A stretch of DNA of 11,676 nt from Bacillota bacterium. Lineage in GTDB: Bacteria > Bacillota > Clostridia > UBA1381. Positions 1-6,166 of the stretch are shown here, in pieces (within the stretch, counting starts at the first letter, position 1; every line of letters starts with the position of its first letter). The notes below the pieces were generated by a model, which saw only the letters and a list, made by a program, of their open reading frames with translations, had not been told where the DNA came from and did no database searches. The stretch is from NCBI GenBank assembly GCA_021205715.1, contig JAJPXA010000139.1, positions 1-11,676 of the forward strand, read 5' to 3'. Both the position numbers and the translations under genes were made by a program.

Positions 1-42
1 ATCAAAATTAAACAAAAAATATTAAAGAAAAGAGGGAATCAG

Positions 43-927
43 ATGTATAAATCAGATTACGAAATCAAAAAGGAATTGTGCGAAATCGGCAGAAGAATTT
101 ACAATGACGGTTTCGTTGCCGCAAATGACGGCAATTTCTCGGTTAAAATCGACGAAAACACATTCTATGTAACACCGACCGGCGTTTCGAAGGGATTTAT
201 GACGCCCGAAATGATTTGCAAGGTTGACAATCAGGGCAACCTCAAGGAGGCAAACGGTCCATGGAAGCCGTCATCGGAGTTCAAGATGCACCTTAAGGTT
301 TACGCGGAAAGACCGGACGTAAATGCGGTTGTTCACGCTCATCCTCCGATTGCGACATCGTTCGCTATCGCGGGCATTTCCTTGGACAAGCTCATTATGC
401 CCGAGGCTGTAATATTCCTGGGCGCGGTTCCGATTGCTCAGTACGGCACGCCGTCGACAATGGAAATTCCGGAGTCGCTCGAACCGTATCTTCAGGACTA
501 TGACGCTATTTTGCTTGCAAACCACGGCGCGCTTTCATTCGGATGCGACCTTAACACCGCGTTCTTCAGAATGGAGTCAACCGAGTTCTACGCGAAGCTG
601 ATGTTCTATTCGACAATGCTCGGCGGCGCGAAGGAAATCCCCTGCGGCGAGGTTAAAAAGCTCATTCAGCTCAGAAAAGACTTCGGCGTTCCCGGCAAGC
701 ACCCGATGGAAAAGCTTTGCCCCGGATGCTATGAGGGCGATGACACCTGCTCAATGTCACCGACAGAGGCGAACGAAAAGTACAGCGTTGAATCCTCAGC
801 GGAATATCACGGCTGGCAGCCGCTCCCGTCACAGGTTTGCAAAACCGGTTCCTGTTCGAACAACAGCGATATAGAGGCTGTCGTAAGAGAGGTTACAAAG
901 AGAGTTTTGGAGCAGTATAACAAGTAA
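43..927 (+). CDS. Class II aldolase (fuculose/rhamnulose-1-phosphate aldolase type), BMC cargo
   Basis: Zinc-dependent class II aldolase/adducin-family enzyme, 294 aa. It probably cleaves L-fuculose-1-P and/or L-rhamnulose-1-P to DHAP and L-lactaldehyde. The residues expected from E. coli FucA are present: catalytic Glu79 (in PSSEF), zinc ligands His98 and His100 (VVHAHPP) and His161 (ANHGALSFG). FucA is about 215 aa. This protein carries roughly 80 extra C-terminal residues: a Cys-containing linker (C226, C229, C236, C266, C271) and then a predicted amphipathic helix, DIEAVVREVTKRVLEQY (276-292), that resembles BMC encapsulation peptides. Such C-terminal tails are known on aldolases of fucose/rhamnose microcompartments. 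The start is supported by GAGGG at 32-36, six bases before the ATG. It is the first complete gene in the window, and the operon probably continues upstream. Family is near certain; substrate is inferred. Confidence 0.93.
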   Translation: MYKSDYEIKKELCEIGRRIYNDGFVAANDGNFSVKIDENTFYVTPTGVSKGFMTPEMICKVDNQGNLKEANGPWKPSSEFKMHLKVYAERPDVNAVVHAHPPIATSFAIAGISLDKLIMPEAVIFLGAVPIAQYGTPSTMEIPESLEPYLQDYDAILLANHGALSFGCDLNTAFFRMESTEFYAKLMFYSTMLGGAKEIPCGEVKKLIQLRKDFGVPGKHPMEKLCPGCYEGDDTCSMSPTEANEKYSVESSAEYHGWQPLPSQVCKTGSCSNNSDIEAVVREVTKRVLEQYNK

Positions 928-962
928 TCTGTTAAATATAGTACATATTTTGGAGGTACAGT

Positions 963-1445
963 ATGAAAAGCATAGACCGGCTTTTGGCGGAGGTCGCCGA
1001 AAAGCTCAATGTTCCTCCGAGTGTTCAAAATAATCCGGTGTCGCACCTGACCCTTGTGTTGGCAAAAGAGCTTGCCTACGCGGTCGAATGCGCGGCGGAG
1101 GAAATGGGACTTAACGTGGTTATCTCGGTATATAACGAGGGCGCGAACCCTATCTTGCTTCACGCTATGGACGGCGCTTTTATAGCAAGTGTAAACGCGG
1201 CGCAGGATAAGGCGTATACCGCTGCGGCGCTTAGGATGCCCACTCACGTCGCTTTGCAAAAAAGCCGCGGCGGCGATTTCGACGGGCTTACGAACGGCAA
1301 CGGCATTCTGCTTTTGGGCGGCGGGTATCCGCTTGAGGCAAACGGTAAAACGCACGGCGCCGTAGGCGTGTCCGGCGGCACGAAAACGCAGGATATAACG
1401 CTCGCGAAGCTGGCGGCGGATTATTTTAAAACACGTATGAAATAA
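963..1445 (+). CDS. GlcG/HbpS-family (DUF336) protein, BMC-associated
   Basis: A 160-aa protein of the GlcG/HbpS family, the fold also found as the C-terminal domain of PduO. Visible family features are VVISVYNEGANPILLHAMDG (52-71), the AQDKAYTAAALRMPT segment (80-94), GGGYPL (119-124) and the closing GAVGVSGGTKTQDITLA signature (132-148). Family members bind heme or related ligands in some systems, but the role in metabolosomes is unsettled. The first 15 or so residues (MKSIDRLLAEVAEKL) could form an amphipathic helix like an encapsulation peptide, so it may be lumenal. GGAGGT at 952-957 sits five bases before the ATG. The gene is 35 bases downstream of the aldolase and 42 bases before the aldehyde dehydrogenase, so it is surely co-transcribed. 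There is no cobalamin adenosyltransferase domain, so it should not be called PduO. Confidence 0.87.
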   Translation: MKSIDRLLAEVAEKLNVPPSVQNNPVSHLTLVLAKELAYAVECAAEEMGLNVVISVYNEGANPILLHAMDGAFIASVNAAQDKAYTAAALRMPTHVALQKSRGGDFDGLTNGNGILLLGGGYPLEANGKTHGAVGVSGGTKTQDITLAKLAADYFKTRMK

Positions 1446-1487
1446 AGCGAGCCTGCTTTAAATAAATATGAAGGAGGTAATATTAAA

Positions 1488-2909
1488 TTGGTAGATGAAC
1501 AGAAAATAAGCCAAATTGTCAAGGATGTTCTTTCCGATATGGATTTATCGAACATTCCGCAGCCGAAGCATCAGCTTGGTGTTTTCGACACGATGGAAGA
1601 GGCGATTGCCGCCTGCAATAAGGCTTATACGGTATTCAGACATTATAATAAAGAACAAAGAGAAAATATAATTGCGCAGATAAGACGCTTGACTCACGAG
1701 GAAGCGGAGATAATGGCGAAGCTTGCGGTTGAGGACACAAAGATGGGCAATGTTTATCACAAGACATTGAAGCATCACCTTGTAGCCGACAAGACGCTCG
1801 GCACATCCGACCTTGAAACAAGAGCGCTTGCCGGCGACGGCGGACTTACTCTTATCGAAATGGCGCCATACGGAATTATCGGCGCGATAACCCCGTCGAC
1901 AAACCCGAGCTGTACGGTTATCTGCAACAGCATTTGTATGCTCGCGGGAGGAAACGGCGTTATATTTAACCCGCATCCGCACGCGAAGAGAATTTCGGCA
2001 TATGCCGTTGACCTCGTAAACCGCGCGATTTTGGCGGCGGGAGGACCCGAGAATATAGTCTGCACGGTGAAGAATCCGACGATGGAAACATCGAATAAGA
2101 TGGTAAACGACCCGTCGGTAAGAATGTTGGTTGCCACAGGCGGCCCCGGAGTTGTAAAAATGCTCCTTTCAAGCGGCAAAAAAGCAATCGGCGCGGGCGC
2201 GGGCAATCCTCCGGTAGTCGTTGACGACACGGCGGATATTCCCAAGGCGGCGAAGGATATAATCGACGGCTGCACGTTCGACAACAACCTTCCGTGCATC
2301 GCCGAAAAGGAATGCTTTGTACTTAAAAACGTAGCCGACGAGCTTATTCATCATATGCGCAAAAACGGCGCGTATCTTATAAATTCGGAGCAGGTTAAGC
2401 AGCTTGAGGATGTGGTTTTGACCTGGTCTAAGCCGAAAAAGCCGACCGACACTCCCAAGCGCGTTATAAACAAGGATTGGGTAGGCCGCGACGCGAAGAA
2501 GATTCTTGCGCAGATTGGCGTTAATGTCGGCGATGAGATAAGATGTATAATCTGCGAAACGGAATTTTCACAAGCGTTTGTTCAAACGGAGCTTATGATG
2601 CCGATTTTGCCGATAGTAAGAGTCGACACCTTTGACGAGGCGGTTGAAATGGCGGTTAAAGCTGAGCACGGCAACCGTCACAGCGCGCATCTTCATTCAA
2701 AGCACGTTGACCATATGACGCAGTACGCGAAGGCTATCTGCACGACGATATTCGTAAAGAACGCTCCGAGCTATGCCGGAATAGGCTTTAATGCGGAAGG
2801 TTGGACGACGTTTACGATAGCGGGTCCCACAGGCGAGGGCATAACGTCGCCGCGAAGCTTCACAAGAAGCAGACGCTGCGTATTATCCGATGCGCTTAAC
2901 ATTATATAA
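1488..2909 (+). CDS. pduP: CoA-acylating aldehyde dehydrogenase (PduP/EutE type)
   Basis: Converts an aldehyde (propionaldehyde in the favoured model) plus CoA and NAD+ to acyl-CoA and NADH inside the microcompartment. Length is 473 aa, normal for PduP/EutE. Evidence: catalytic Cys270 in NNLPCIAEKE, a glycine-rich ATGGPGVV segment (216-223), AGAGNPPVVVDDTADI (236-251) and the family C-terminal FTIAGPTGEGITSPRSF (442-458). Residues 4-18 (EQKISQIVKDVLSDM) form a classic N-terminal encapsulation helix, followed by a short Pro-containing linker. The start is TTG at 1488, with AAGGAGGT at 1471-1478 nine bases upstream. No ATG lies at a better position, and starting here keeps the targeting helix. 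If no dehydratase exists upstream, the substrate could instead be lactaldehyde. Family is certain; substrate is inferred. Confidence 0.95.
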   Translation: MVDEQKISQIVKDVLSDMDLSNIPQPKHQLGVFDTMEEAIAACNKAYTVFRHYNKEQRENIIAQIRRLTHEEAEIMAKLAVEDTKMGNVYHKTLKHHLVADKTLGTSDLETRALAGDGGLTLIEMAPYGIIGAITPSTNPSCTVICNSICMLAGGNGVIFNPHPHAKRISAYAVDLVNRAILAAGGPENIVCTVKNPTMETSNKMVNDPSVRMLVATGGPGVVKMLLSSGKKAIGAGAGNPPVVVDDTADIPKAAKDIIDGCTFDNNLPCIAEKECFVLKNVADELIHHMRKNGAYLINSEQVKQLEDVVLTWSKPKKPTDTPKRVINKDWVGRDAKKILAQIGVNVGDEIRCIICETEFSQAFVQTELMMPILPIVRVDTFDEAVEMAVKAEHGNRHSAHLHSKHVDHMTQYAKAICTTIFVKNAPSYAGIGFNAEGWTTFTIAGPTGEGITSPRSFTRSRRCVLSDALNII

Positions 2910-2949
2910 CGCTTGATGATAAATAACTTTGAAAAGGAGTGTTAAAAAA

Positions 2950-4179
2950 GTGGCTGTAAATGAAAACGAAATTGCTGCTTTGGTGCAGCAGGTATTAAAA
3001 GAAATGACAGGTCAGGCTCCGGCGCAGACTCCGAAAGCCTCGGCTCCGGCTCCGTCGGGCGGCGCGATTCTGAAGACCTCGAGAGTTGCGATGATGACGG
3101 AATTGAAGCATTTTGAAATTCAGGAATATCCCATTCCCGAGGTCGGCGATGACGATATTCTCGTAAGAGTAGAGGGCTGCGGCGTATGCGGCACGGACGC
3201 ACACGAGTATAAAAACGACCCGTTTTCGCTTATTCCGGTGGTTCTCGGACACGAGGGCACGGGCGAAATTGTAAAAATGGGCAAGAACGTAAAGGTTGAC
3301 AGCGCCGGTAAGCCGTTAAAGCTTGGCGACAAGGTTGTTACCTGTATGATATTCAAGGACGATCCCGATATTACTATGTTCGACCTCAACAAGCAGAATG
3401 TCGGCGGCGCGGATGTTTACGGACTTCTGCCGGACGATGATGTGCATCTTAACGGTTGGTACAGCGATTACATATTTATAAGAGGCGGCTCGACCGTGTT
3501 TAACGTAAGCGACCTTGACCTCGATTCGAGAATATTGATTGAGCCGTGCGCCGTATTGGTACACGCTGTTGAGAGAGCGAAGACAACAAACATTTTGAGA
3601 TTTAACTCAAGAGTTGTCGTTCAAGGCTGCGGTCCGATAGGTCTTATCTGTATCGCGGTTCTCCGCACAATGGGTGTTGAAAACATTGTCGCGGTTGACG
3701 GCAACGAGCAGAGATTGGCGTTCGCAAAGCGAATGGGCGCCAATGAAACGGTGAACTTTATGAACTACAAGGGTATCGACGCTCTTGCGGGAGCGGTTCA
3801 AGACGCGTTCGGCGGTTATCTTGCCGATTTCGCATTCCAGTGTACCGGTTCACCCGTAGCGCACAGCAATATTTACCATTTTATAAGAAACGGCGGCGGA
3901 CTTTGCGAGCTTGGCTTCTTTATCAACGGCGGCGATGCCACAATTAATCCGCACTTTGACCTTTGCTCAAAGGAAATAACGCTTGTAGGTTCGTGGGTTT
4001 ACACATTGAGAGATTACGCTACGACGTTCGATTTCTTAAAAAGAGCAATCGCAATCGGACTTCCGATTAAGGAGCTTATAACTCACAGATTTGCGCTTGA
4101 AGATATGAATGAGGCTCTCGAAACAAATCTTGCTCAAAAAGGCTTGAAAATAGCTTATGTCAGAAAAGATTTAATCTGA
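2950..4179 (+). CDS. Zinc-type alcohol dehydrogenase (MDR family) with N-terminal encapsulation peptide
   Basis: Medium-chain zinc dehydrogenase, 409 aa. It probably reduces propionaldehyde to 1-propanol and regenerates NAD+ for the aldehyde dehydrogenase. It therefore fills the role that iron-dependent PduQ has in Pdu systems. Catalytic-zinc residues are Cys80 (CGVCGTD), His101-Glu102 (GHEGTG) and the Glu198-Pro-Cys200 motif. The Rossmann motif is GCGPIG (226-231). The usual four-Cys structural-zinc cluster is not apparent around 130-165. Residues 4-19 (ENEIAALVQQVLKEMT) are an encapsulation-type helix, followed by an Ala/Pro/Ser linker to about residue 38. I chose GTG at 2950: AAAAGGAGT at 2932-2940 is the Shine-Dalgarno, nine bases upstream. 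An in-frame TTG at 2929 would place that ribosome binding site inside the coding sequence. The gene lies 40 bases after pduP and 31 before the first shell gene. Confidence 0.9.
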   Translation: MAVNENEIAALVQQVLKEMTGQAPAQTPKASAPAPSGGAILKTSRVAMMTELKHFEIQEYPIPEVGDDDILVRVEGCGVCGTDAHEYKNDPFSLIPVVLGHEGTGEIVKMGKNVKVDSAGKPLKLGDKVVTCMIFKDDPDITMFDLNKQNVGGADVYGLLPDDDVHLNGWYSDYIFIRGGSTVFNVSDLDLDSRILIEPCAVLVHAVERAKTTNILRFNSRVVVQGCGPIGLICIAVLRTMGVENIVAVDGNEQRLAFAKRMGANETVNFMNYKGIDALAGAVQDAFGGYLADFAFQCTGSPVAHSNIYHFIRNGGGLCELGFFINGGDATINPHFDLCSKEITLVGSWVYTLRDYATTFDFLKRAIAIGLPIKELITHRFALEDMNEALETNLAQKGLKIAYVRKDLI

Positions 4180-4210
4180 CCCTTAAAAACAAGGAAAGGG
4201 CTGAACAAAG

Positions 4211-4552
4211 ATGAATGACGCAATTGGTATAATCGAAATGTACGGTTTTACGTCGGCGATTACCGCCGCTGACGCCGCGGCAAAGGCGGCGGACGTTAAG
4301 GTTATCGCTATAGATTCAAATAAGCCGGCAAACGCCGAAACGGCTGAGGTGCCGCTTATTATGGCGGTCAAGGTTCAAGGCAGTGTTTCGGCTGTCAAGG
4401 CGGCGGTTGACGCCGCTGCTGCGGCTGCCGAAAAGGTTTCGGGCTTGATTTGCAAATATGTTATCCCGTCACCGACCGACGACGCTATGAAAATGGCAAA
4501 GCGCGTAAGCGTCGGCAAACACAAGGTGGGACATATACCGATGAACGGTTAA
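4211..4552 (+). CDS. BMC-H shell protein 1, enlarged pore-loop variant
   Basis: Single BMC-domain (Pf00936) hexameric shell protein, 113 aa. The N-terminal AIGIIEMYGFTSAITAADAA (4-23) and the SVSAVKAAVDAA helix segment are typical. Between strands 2 and 3, the short KIGSG-type pore loop seen in the other shell proteins here is replaced by a longer stretch, DSNKPANAETAEVPL, about nine residues longer. The pore is therefore probably altered in size or chemistry. The C-terminus has an approximately 15-residue tail after the canonical VIPSPTDD (...KRVSVGKHKVGHIPMNG). The ribosome binding site is the GGAAAGGG stretch at 4193-4200. The gene ends 12 bases before the next shell gene. The fold call is secure. 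Any functional effect of the loop is inference. Confidence 0.9.
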   Translation: MNDAIGIIEMYGFTSAITAADAAAKAADVKVIAIDSNKPANAETAEVPLIMAVKVQGSVSAVKAAVDAAAAAAEKVSGLICKYVIPSPTDDAMKMAKRVSVGKHKVGHIPMNG

Positions 4553-4564
4553 GGAGGTTTTGAT

Positions 4565-4834
4565 ATGGAAGCGCTTGGTTTTATAGAAACACGAAGTCTG
4601 ACCGGTGCAATCGAAGCATCCGACGCTATGACAAAGGCGGCGCAGGTTGTCCTTGTCGGAACCGAAAAAATCGGCTCGGGGCTTGTAAACGTAGTGGTTA
4701 AAGGCGAGGTTGACGCCGTCAAAGCCGCTGTTGAGGCGGGCGAGAAGGTGGCAAGGGAGCTTGGCGAGGTATACGCGGTTAATGTTATTCCTCGTCCTCA
4801 CGACGAAGTGGCAAAAATATTACCTACAATTTAG
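4565..4834 (+). CDS. BMC-H shell protein 2 (PduA/PduJ/EutM-like)
   Basis: Canonical 89-aa hexameric shell protein that tiles the facets of the compartment. It shows the family's full pattern: [20 protein letters not shown] at the N-terminus, [17 protein letters not shown] with the KIGSG pore loop at about 36-40, [12 protein letters not shown], and the [12 protein letters not shown]-terminal strand. There is no extension. An AAGGAGGT ribosome binding site at 4551-4558 overlaps the stop codon of the preceding gene, so translation is probably coupled to shell protein 1. A 122-base repeat-containing gap follows. Codon use is mixed (Ala: GCG 5 of 13), unlike the very similar shell protein at 5555. 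Confidence 0.95.
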   Translation: MEALGFIETRSLTGAIEASDAMTKAAQVVLVGTEKIGSGLVNVVVKGEVDAVKAAVEAGEKVARELGEVYAVNVIPRPHDEVAKILPTI

Positions 4835-4956
4835 TTTGCTTGTGCAAATGGTGATGATTTACAGATTAACGGCTTTTCATTTGCACGGCAAGTGATTGGT
4901 CGGAAAAGCGAAGCGAATGGAGATTTTTCGTTTGCAAAGCAAATGGAGGCAATGCA
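4835..4956 (+). repeat. Mini-hairpin repeat cluster between two shell genes
   Basis: This non-coding gap holds three small palindromes. They are TTTGC-TTGT-GCAAA (4835-4848), TCATTTGC-ACG-GCAAGTGA (4877-4895, one G:T pair) and CGTTTGC-AAA-GCAAATG (4929-4945, one G:T pair). The last two have 3-base loops flanked by GC, the same design as the hairpins at 9269-9632. The third hairpin runs straight into GGAGG (4945-4949), the ribosome binding site of the gene at 4957. The repeat therefore supplies or masks that gene's translation signal. Near-direct repeats GCGAATGGAG and GCAAATGGAGG lie at about 4913 and 4939. No reading frame of interest and no U-tract terminator was seen. Confidence 0.7.
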
Positions 4957-5382
4957 ATGGATACAAATTTTTCCCTCGGACTTGTTGAGGTCAGCGGTTT
5001 GGGTCACGCAATAATAATGCTTGACGATATGCTAAAAGCCGGCGATGTTGAATTTGTCGCGACAGAGCGTAAGCTCGGCGGACGATTGGTTACAATCGTT
5101 GTCAAAGGCGATTTACCGAGCGTTAAATCGTCGGTTGACGCGGGTGTTGCCCGCGCAAAGCAGTGCGGCGATAAGATTTATAAAGCGTCGCAGGTTATAG
5201 CAAGACCGCATCCGGAAATTTTCCCGTTTTTGCATTTGAACGAGGACGATGCGCCGAAGGTAAACACCGAATCGGCGGGAACTCACGTCGGCGCCGTAGG
5301 CGGCACAGCCGATGAGGCTGTAAAAAAACCCGCGCCAAAGCGCCGTACAAGAACCAAAAAGCAGACGGATGAAAACAAATAA
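4957..5382 (+). CDS. BMC-H shell protein 3 with basic C-terminal tail
   Basis: 141-aa hexameric shell protein. The BMC domain covers about residues 6-92: SLGLVEVSGLGHAIIMLDDM, ATERKLGGRLVTIVVKGDL with a KLGG pore loop, and VIARPHPEI. A tail of roughly 45 residues follows: a Gly/Thr/Ala-rich spacer and then a strongly basic, Pro-containing end (VKKPAPKRRTRTKKQ, about 122-136). Extended BMC-H proteins such as PduK and EutK exist, but this tail does not look like an HTH or an Fe-S domain and has no Cys. It may be disordered and contact cargo, nucleic acid or other shell tiles; that is inference. GGAGG at 4945-4949 is seven bases before the ATG, directly after a hairpin repeat. Two tandem hairpins begin at its stop codon. 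Confidence 0.92.
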   Translation: MDTNFSLGLVEVSGLGHAIIMLDDMLKAGDVEFVATERKLGGRLVTIVVKGDLPSVKSSVDAGVARAKQCGDKIYKASQVIARPHPEIFPFLHLNEDDAPKVNTESAGTHVGAVGGTADEAVKKPAPKRRTRTKKQTDENK

Positions 5383-5422
5383 TTGAGCTAATGCTCAATT
5401 GCCGCAATCTTCATTGCGGCAA
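5381..5422 (+). repeat. Two overlapping hairpins directly after shell gene 3
   Basis: AATTGAGC (5381-5388) pairs with GCTCAATT (5393-5400) around a TAAT loop. TTGCCGCAAT (5399-5408) pairs with ATTGCGGCAA (5413-5422) around CTTC. These are 8-bp and 10-bp perfect stems that share two bases. The first overlaps the TAA stop. No run of T follows on the + strand (AAAAGCC instead), so this is not a standard terminator. More likely it is an mRNA-stabilising or processing element that sets shell-protein ratios, which is inference. Confidence 0.7.
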
Positions 5423-5554
5423 AAGCCGAAGATATTCGGAATATAAATTCAGGTCGAAAAGCAGAAATGCTTTTAGATATACAGCTCGAAAGAGCAAAAA
5501 ATAAACTAAGTCAATCAGGGCATATGCCCGGGTAAAAAATAGGAGGATAAAAAA
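5423..5554 (+). promoter_or_regulatory. Structured leader upstream of shell gene 4 (no recognised riboswitch)
   Basis: A 132-base untranslated stretch with three local structures. AAAAGCA-GAAA-TGCTTTT (5457-5474) and GCTC-GAAA-GAGC (5484-5495) both have GNRA-type GAAA tetraloops. GGGCATATGCCC (5518-5529) is a perfect 12-base palindrome. AGGAGGA at 5541-5547 is the ribosome binding site, seven bases before the ATG at 5555. I compared it from memory with cobalamin, c-di-GMP, THF and fluoride riboswitch cores and recognised none. With the hairpins at 5381-5422 it makes five hairpin-forming units in 172 bases. It may be an RNA-processing site or an unrecognised regulatory RNA. Confidence 0.4.
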
Positions 5555-5833
5555 ATGGCAGTAGAAGCTTTAGGTATGGTAGAAACAAGAGGTTTGGTAG
5601 CCGCAATCGAGGCTGCCGATGCAATGGTTAAGGCTGCAAACGTAACCTTAATCGGAACAGAGAGAATCGGTTCGGGTCTTGTTACAGTTATGGTAAGAGG
5701 CGATGTAGGCGCTGTTCAGGCAGCTACAGACGCAGGCTCCGCAGCAGGTTCAAGACTCGGCGAGTTGGTATCTGTTCACGTAATTCCGCGTCCGCATAAC
5801 GACGTAGAAAAGATTTTGCCATCGCTTGACTAA
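5555..5833 (+). CDS. BMC-H shell protein 4, probable major shell tile (PduA/EutM-like)
   Basis: 92-aa canonical hexameric shell protein: [20 protein letters not shown], the pore loop RIGSG in [17 protein letters not shown], and [15 protein letters not shown] at the end. It is the closest of the four to the PduA/PduJ/EutM consensus. Codon use stands out: of 15 alanine codons I count 8 GCA, 5 GCT, 2 GCC and no GCG, and four of five arginines are AGA. Neighbouring shell genes use GCG freely. With a strong AGGAGG site and a structured leader, this suggests a very highly expressed gene, presumably the bulk facet protein (inference). There is no obvious terminator downstream, and a 333-base structured gap follows. 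Confidence 0.95.
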   Translation: MAVEALGMVETRGLVAAIEAADAMVKAANVTLIGTERIGSGLVTVMVRGDVGAVQAATDAGSAAGSRLGELVSVHVIPRPHNDVEKILPSLD

Positions 5834-5883
5834 TTAAAAAGCGAGGCTGTTCGGCTATTATATTGTTCGGCGGATAATACCGC

Positions 5884-5913
5884 TTGACAGTGAGCCGAAA
5901 ACGCTTACATATT
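5884..5913 (+). promoter_or_regulatory. Possible internal sigma-A promoter
   Basis: A perfect TTGACA at 5884-5889 is followed after 18 bases by CATATT (5908-5913), a 4/6 match to the -10 consensus. Transcripts would start near 5920, just before the large hairpin at 5940-5968. This could provide separate expression of pduL and the downstream genes. The -10 is weak, so the call is tentative. Confidence 0.3.
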
Positions 5914-5939
5914 GTAATCGGTAAAAAATGAGAGATAAA

Positions 5940-5968
5940 GTATGCCGAAAAGTTTCTTTTCGGCATAC
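5940..5968 (+). repeat. 13-bp perfect hairpin
   Basis: GTATGCCGAAAAG (5940-5952) and CTTTTCGGCATAC (5956-5968) are exact reverse complements around a TTT loop. The outer arms TGAGA (5929-5933) and TCTCA (5975-5979) extend the stem imperfectly. No T-run follows on the + strand, so a conventional intrinsic terminator is unlikely. The 3-base loop matches the other mini-hairpins in this window, but the stem sequence differs. Confidence 0.75.
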
Positions 5969-6166
5969 CGATATTCTCACAATCAAAGCTTTGGGTAATT
6001 CTTATTTACAAAGGCTTGGTTTATTGTGCTTTGATTAAACCCGATACAGTTTTTGAGCGGTTATTTGATTATTGAAACAATGTTAAGGCGCGCGCGTTTT
6101 GCGCGGGCTGCGGTTATATGTCCGCGCAAGCGGACTGAGCCTGAAAAAGGCGATTGGAGTTCGATG

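Larger units (their letters stand above)
5834..6166 (+). other. 333-base non-coding, highly structured gap before pduL
   Basis: No convincing gene is present. Structures seen are: CGGCTATTAT/ATAATACCG (5852-5861 with 5874-5882, one bulge); a 13-bp perfect hairpin at 5940-5968; AATCAAAGC/GCTTTGATT (5981-5989 with 6028-6036, 38-base loop) overlapping an alternative CACAAT/ATTGTG pairing (5978-5983 with 6023-6028); CGCGC/GCGCG (6091-6095 with 6101-6105); GTCCGC-GCAA-GCGGAC (6120-6135); and GCCT/AGGC (6139-6151). The last ends five bases before the pduL ribosome binding site. In-frame codons upstream of pduL from TTG 6053 are open but encode an Arg-rich stretch unlike PduL and are probably untranslated. 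The gap may hold a regulatory RNA, an internal promoter or decayed sequence. Confidence 0.6.

Noticed and set aside
807..1355. 182-residue open frame on the - strand over the aldolase end and the GlcG-like gene
   Set aside because: It is an antisense shadow of two clear genes, with no recognisable domain.
2929..2949. Earlier in-frame TTG start for the alcohol dehydrogenase
   Set aside because: The extra codons consist of the ribosome binding site AAAAGGAGT itself. GTG at 2950 has correct spacing and begins at the targeting helix.
5381..5422. Tandem hairpins as a rho-independent terminator
   Set aside because: No T-run follows on the + strand, and operon genes continue downstream.
5423..5554. 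Known riboswitch (cobalamin, c-di-GMP, THF or fluoride)
   Set aside because: None of the conserved core sequences I know for these classes is present. The structures are simple local hairpins.
6053..6166. N-terminal extension of PduL from TTG 6053
   Set aside because: It encodes an Arg/Cys-rich stretch unlike PduL, passes through several hairpins and lacks a ribosome binding site. ATG 6167 has GGAG at seven bases.
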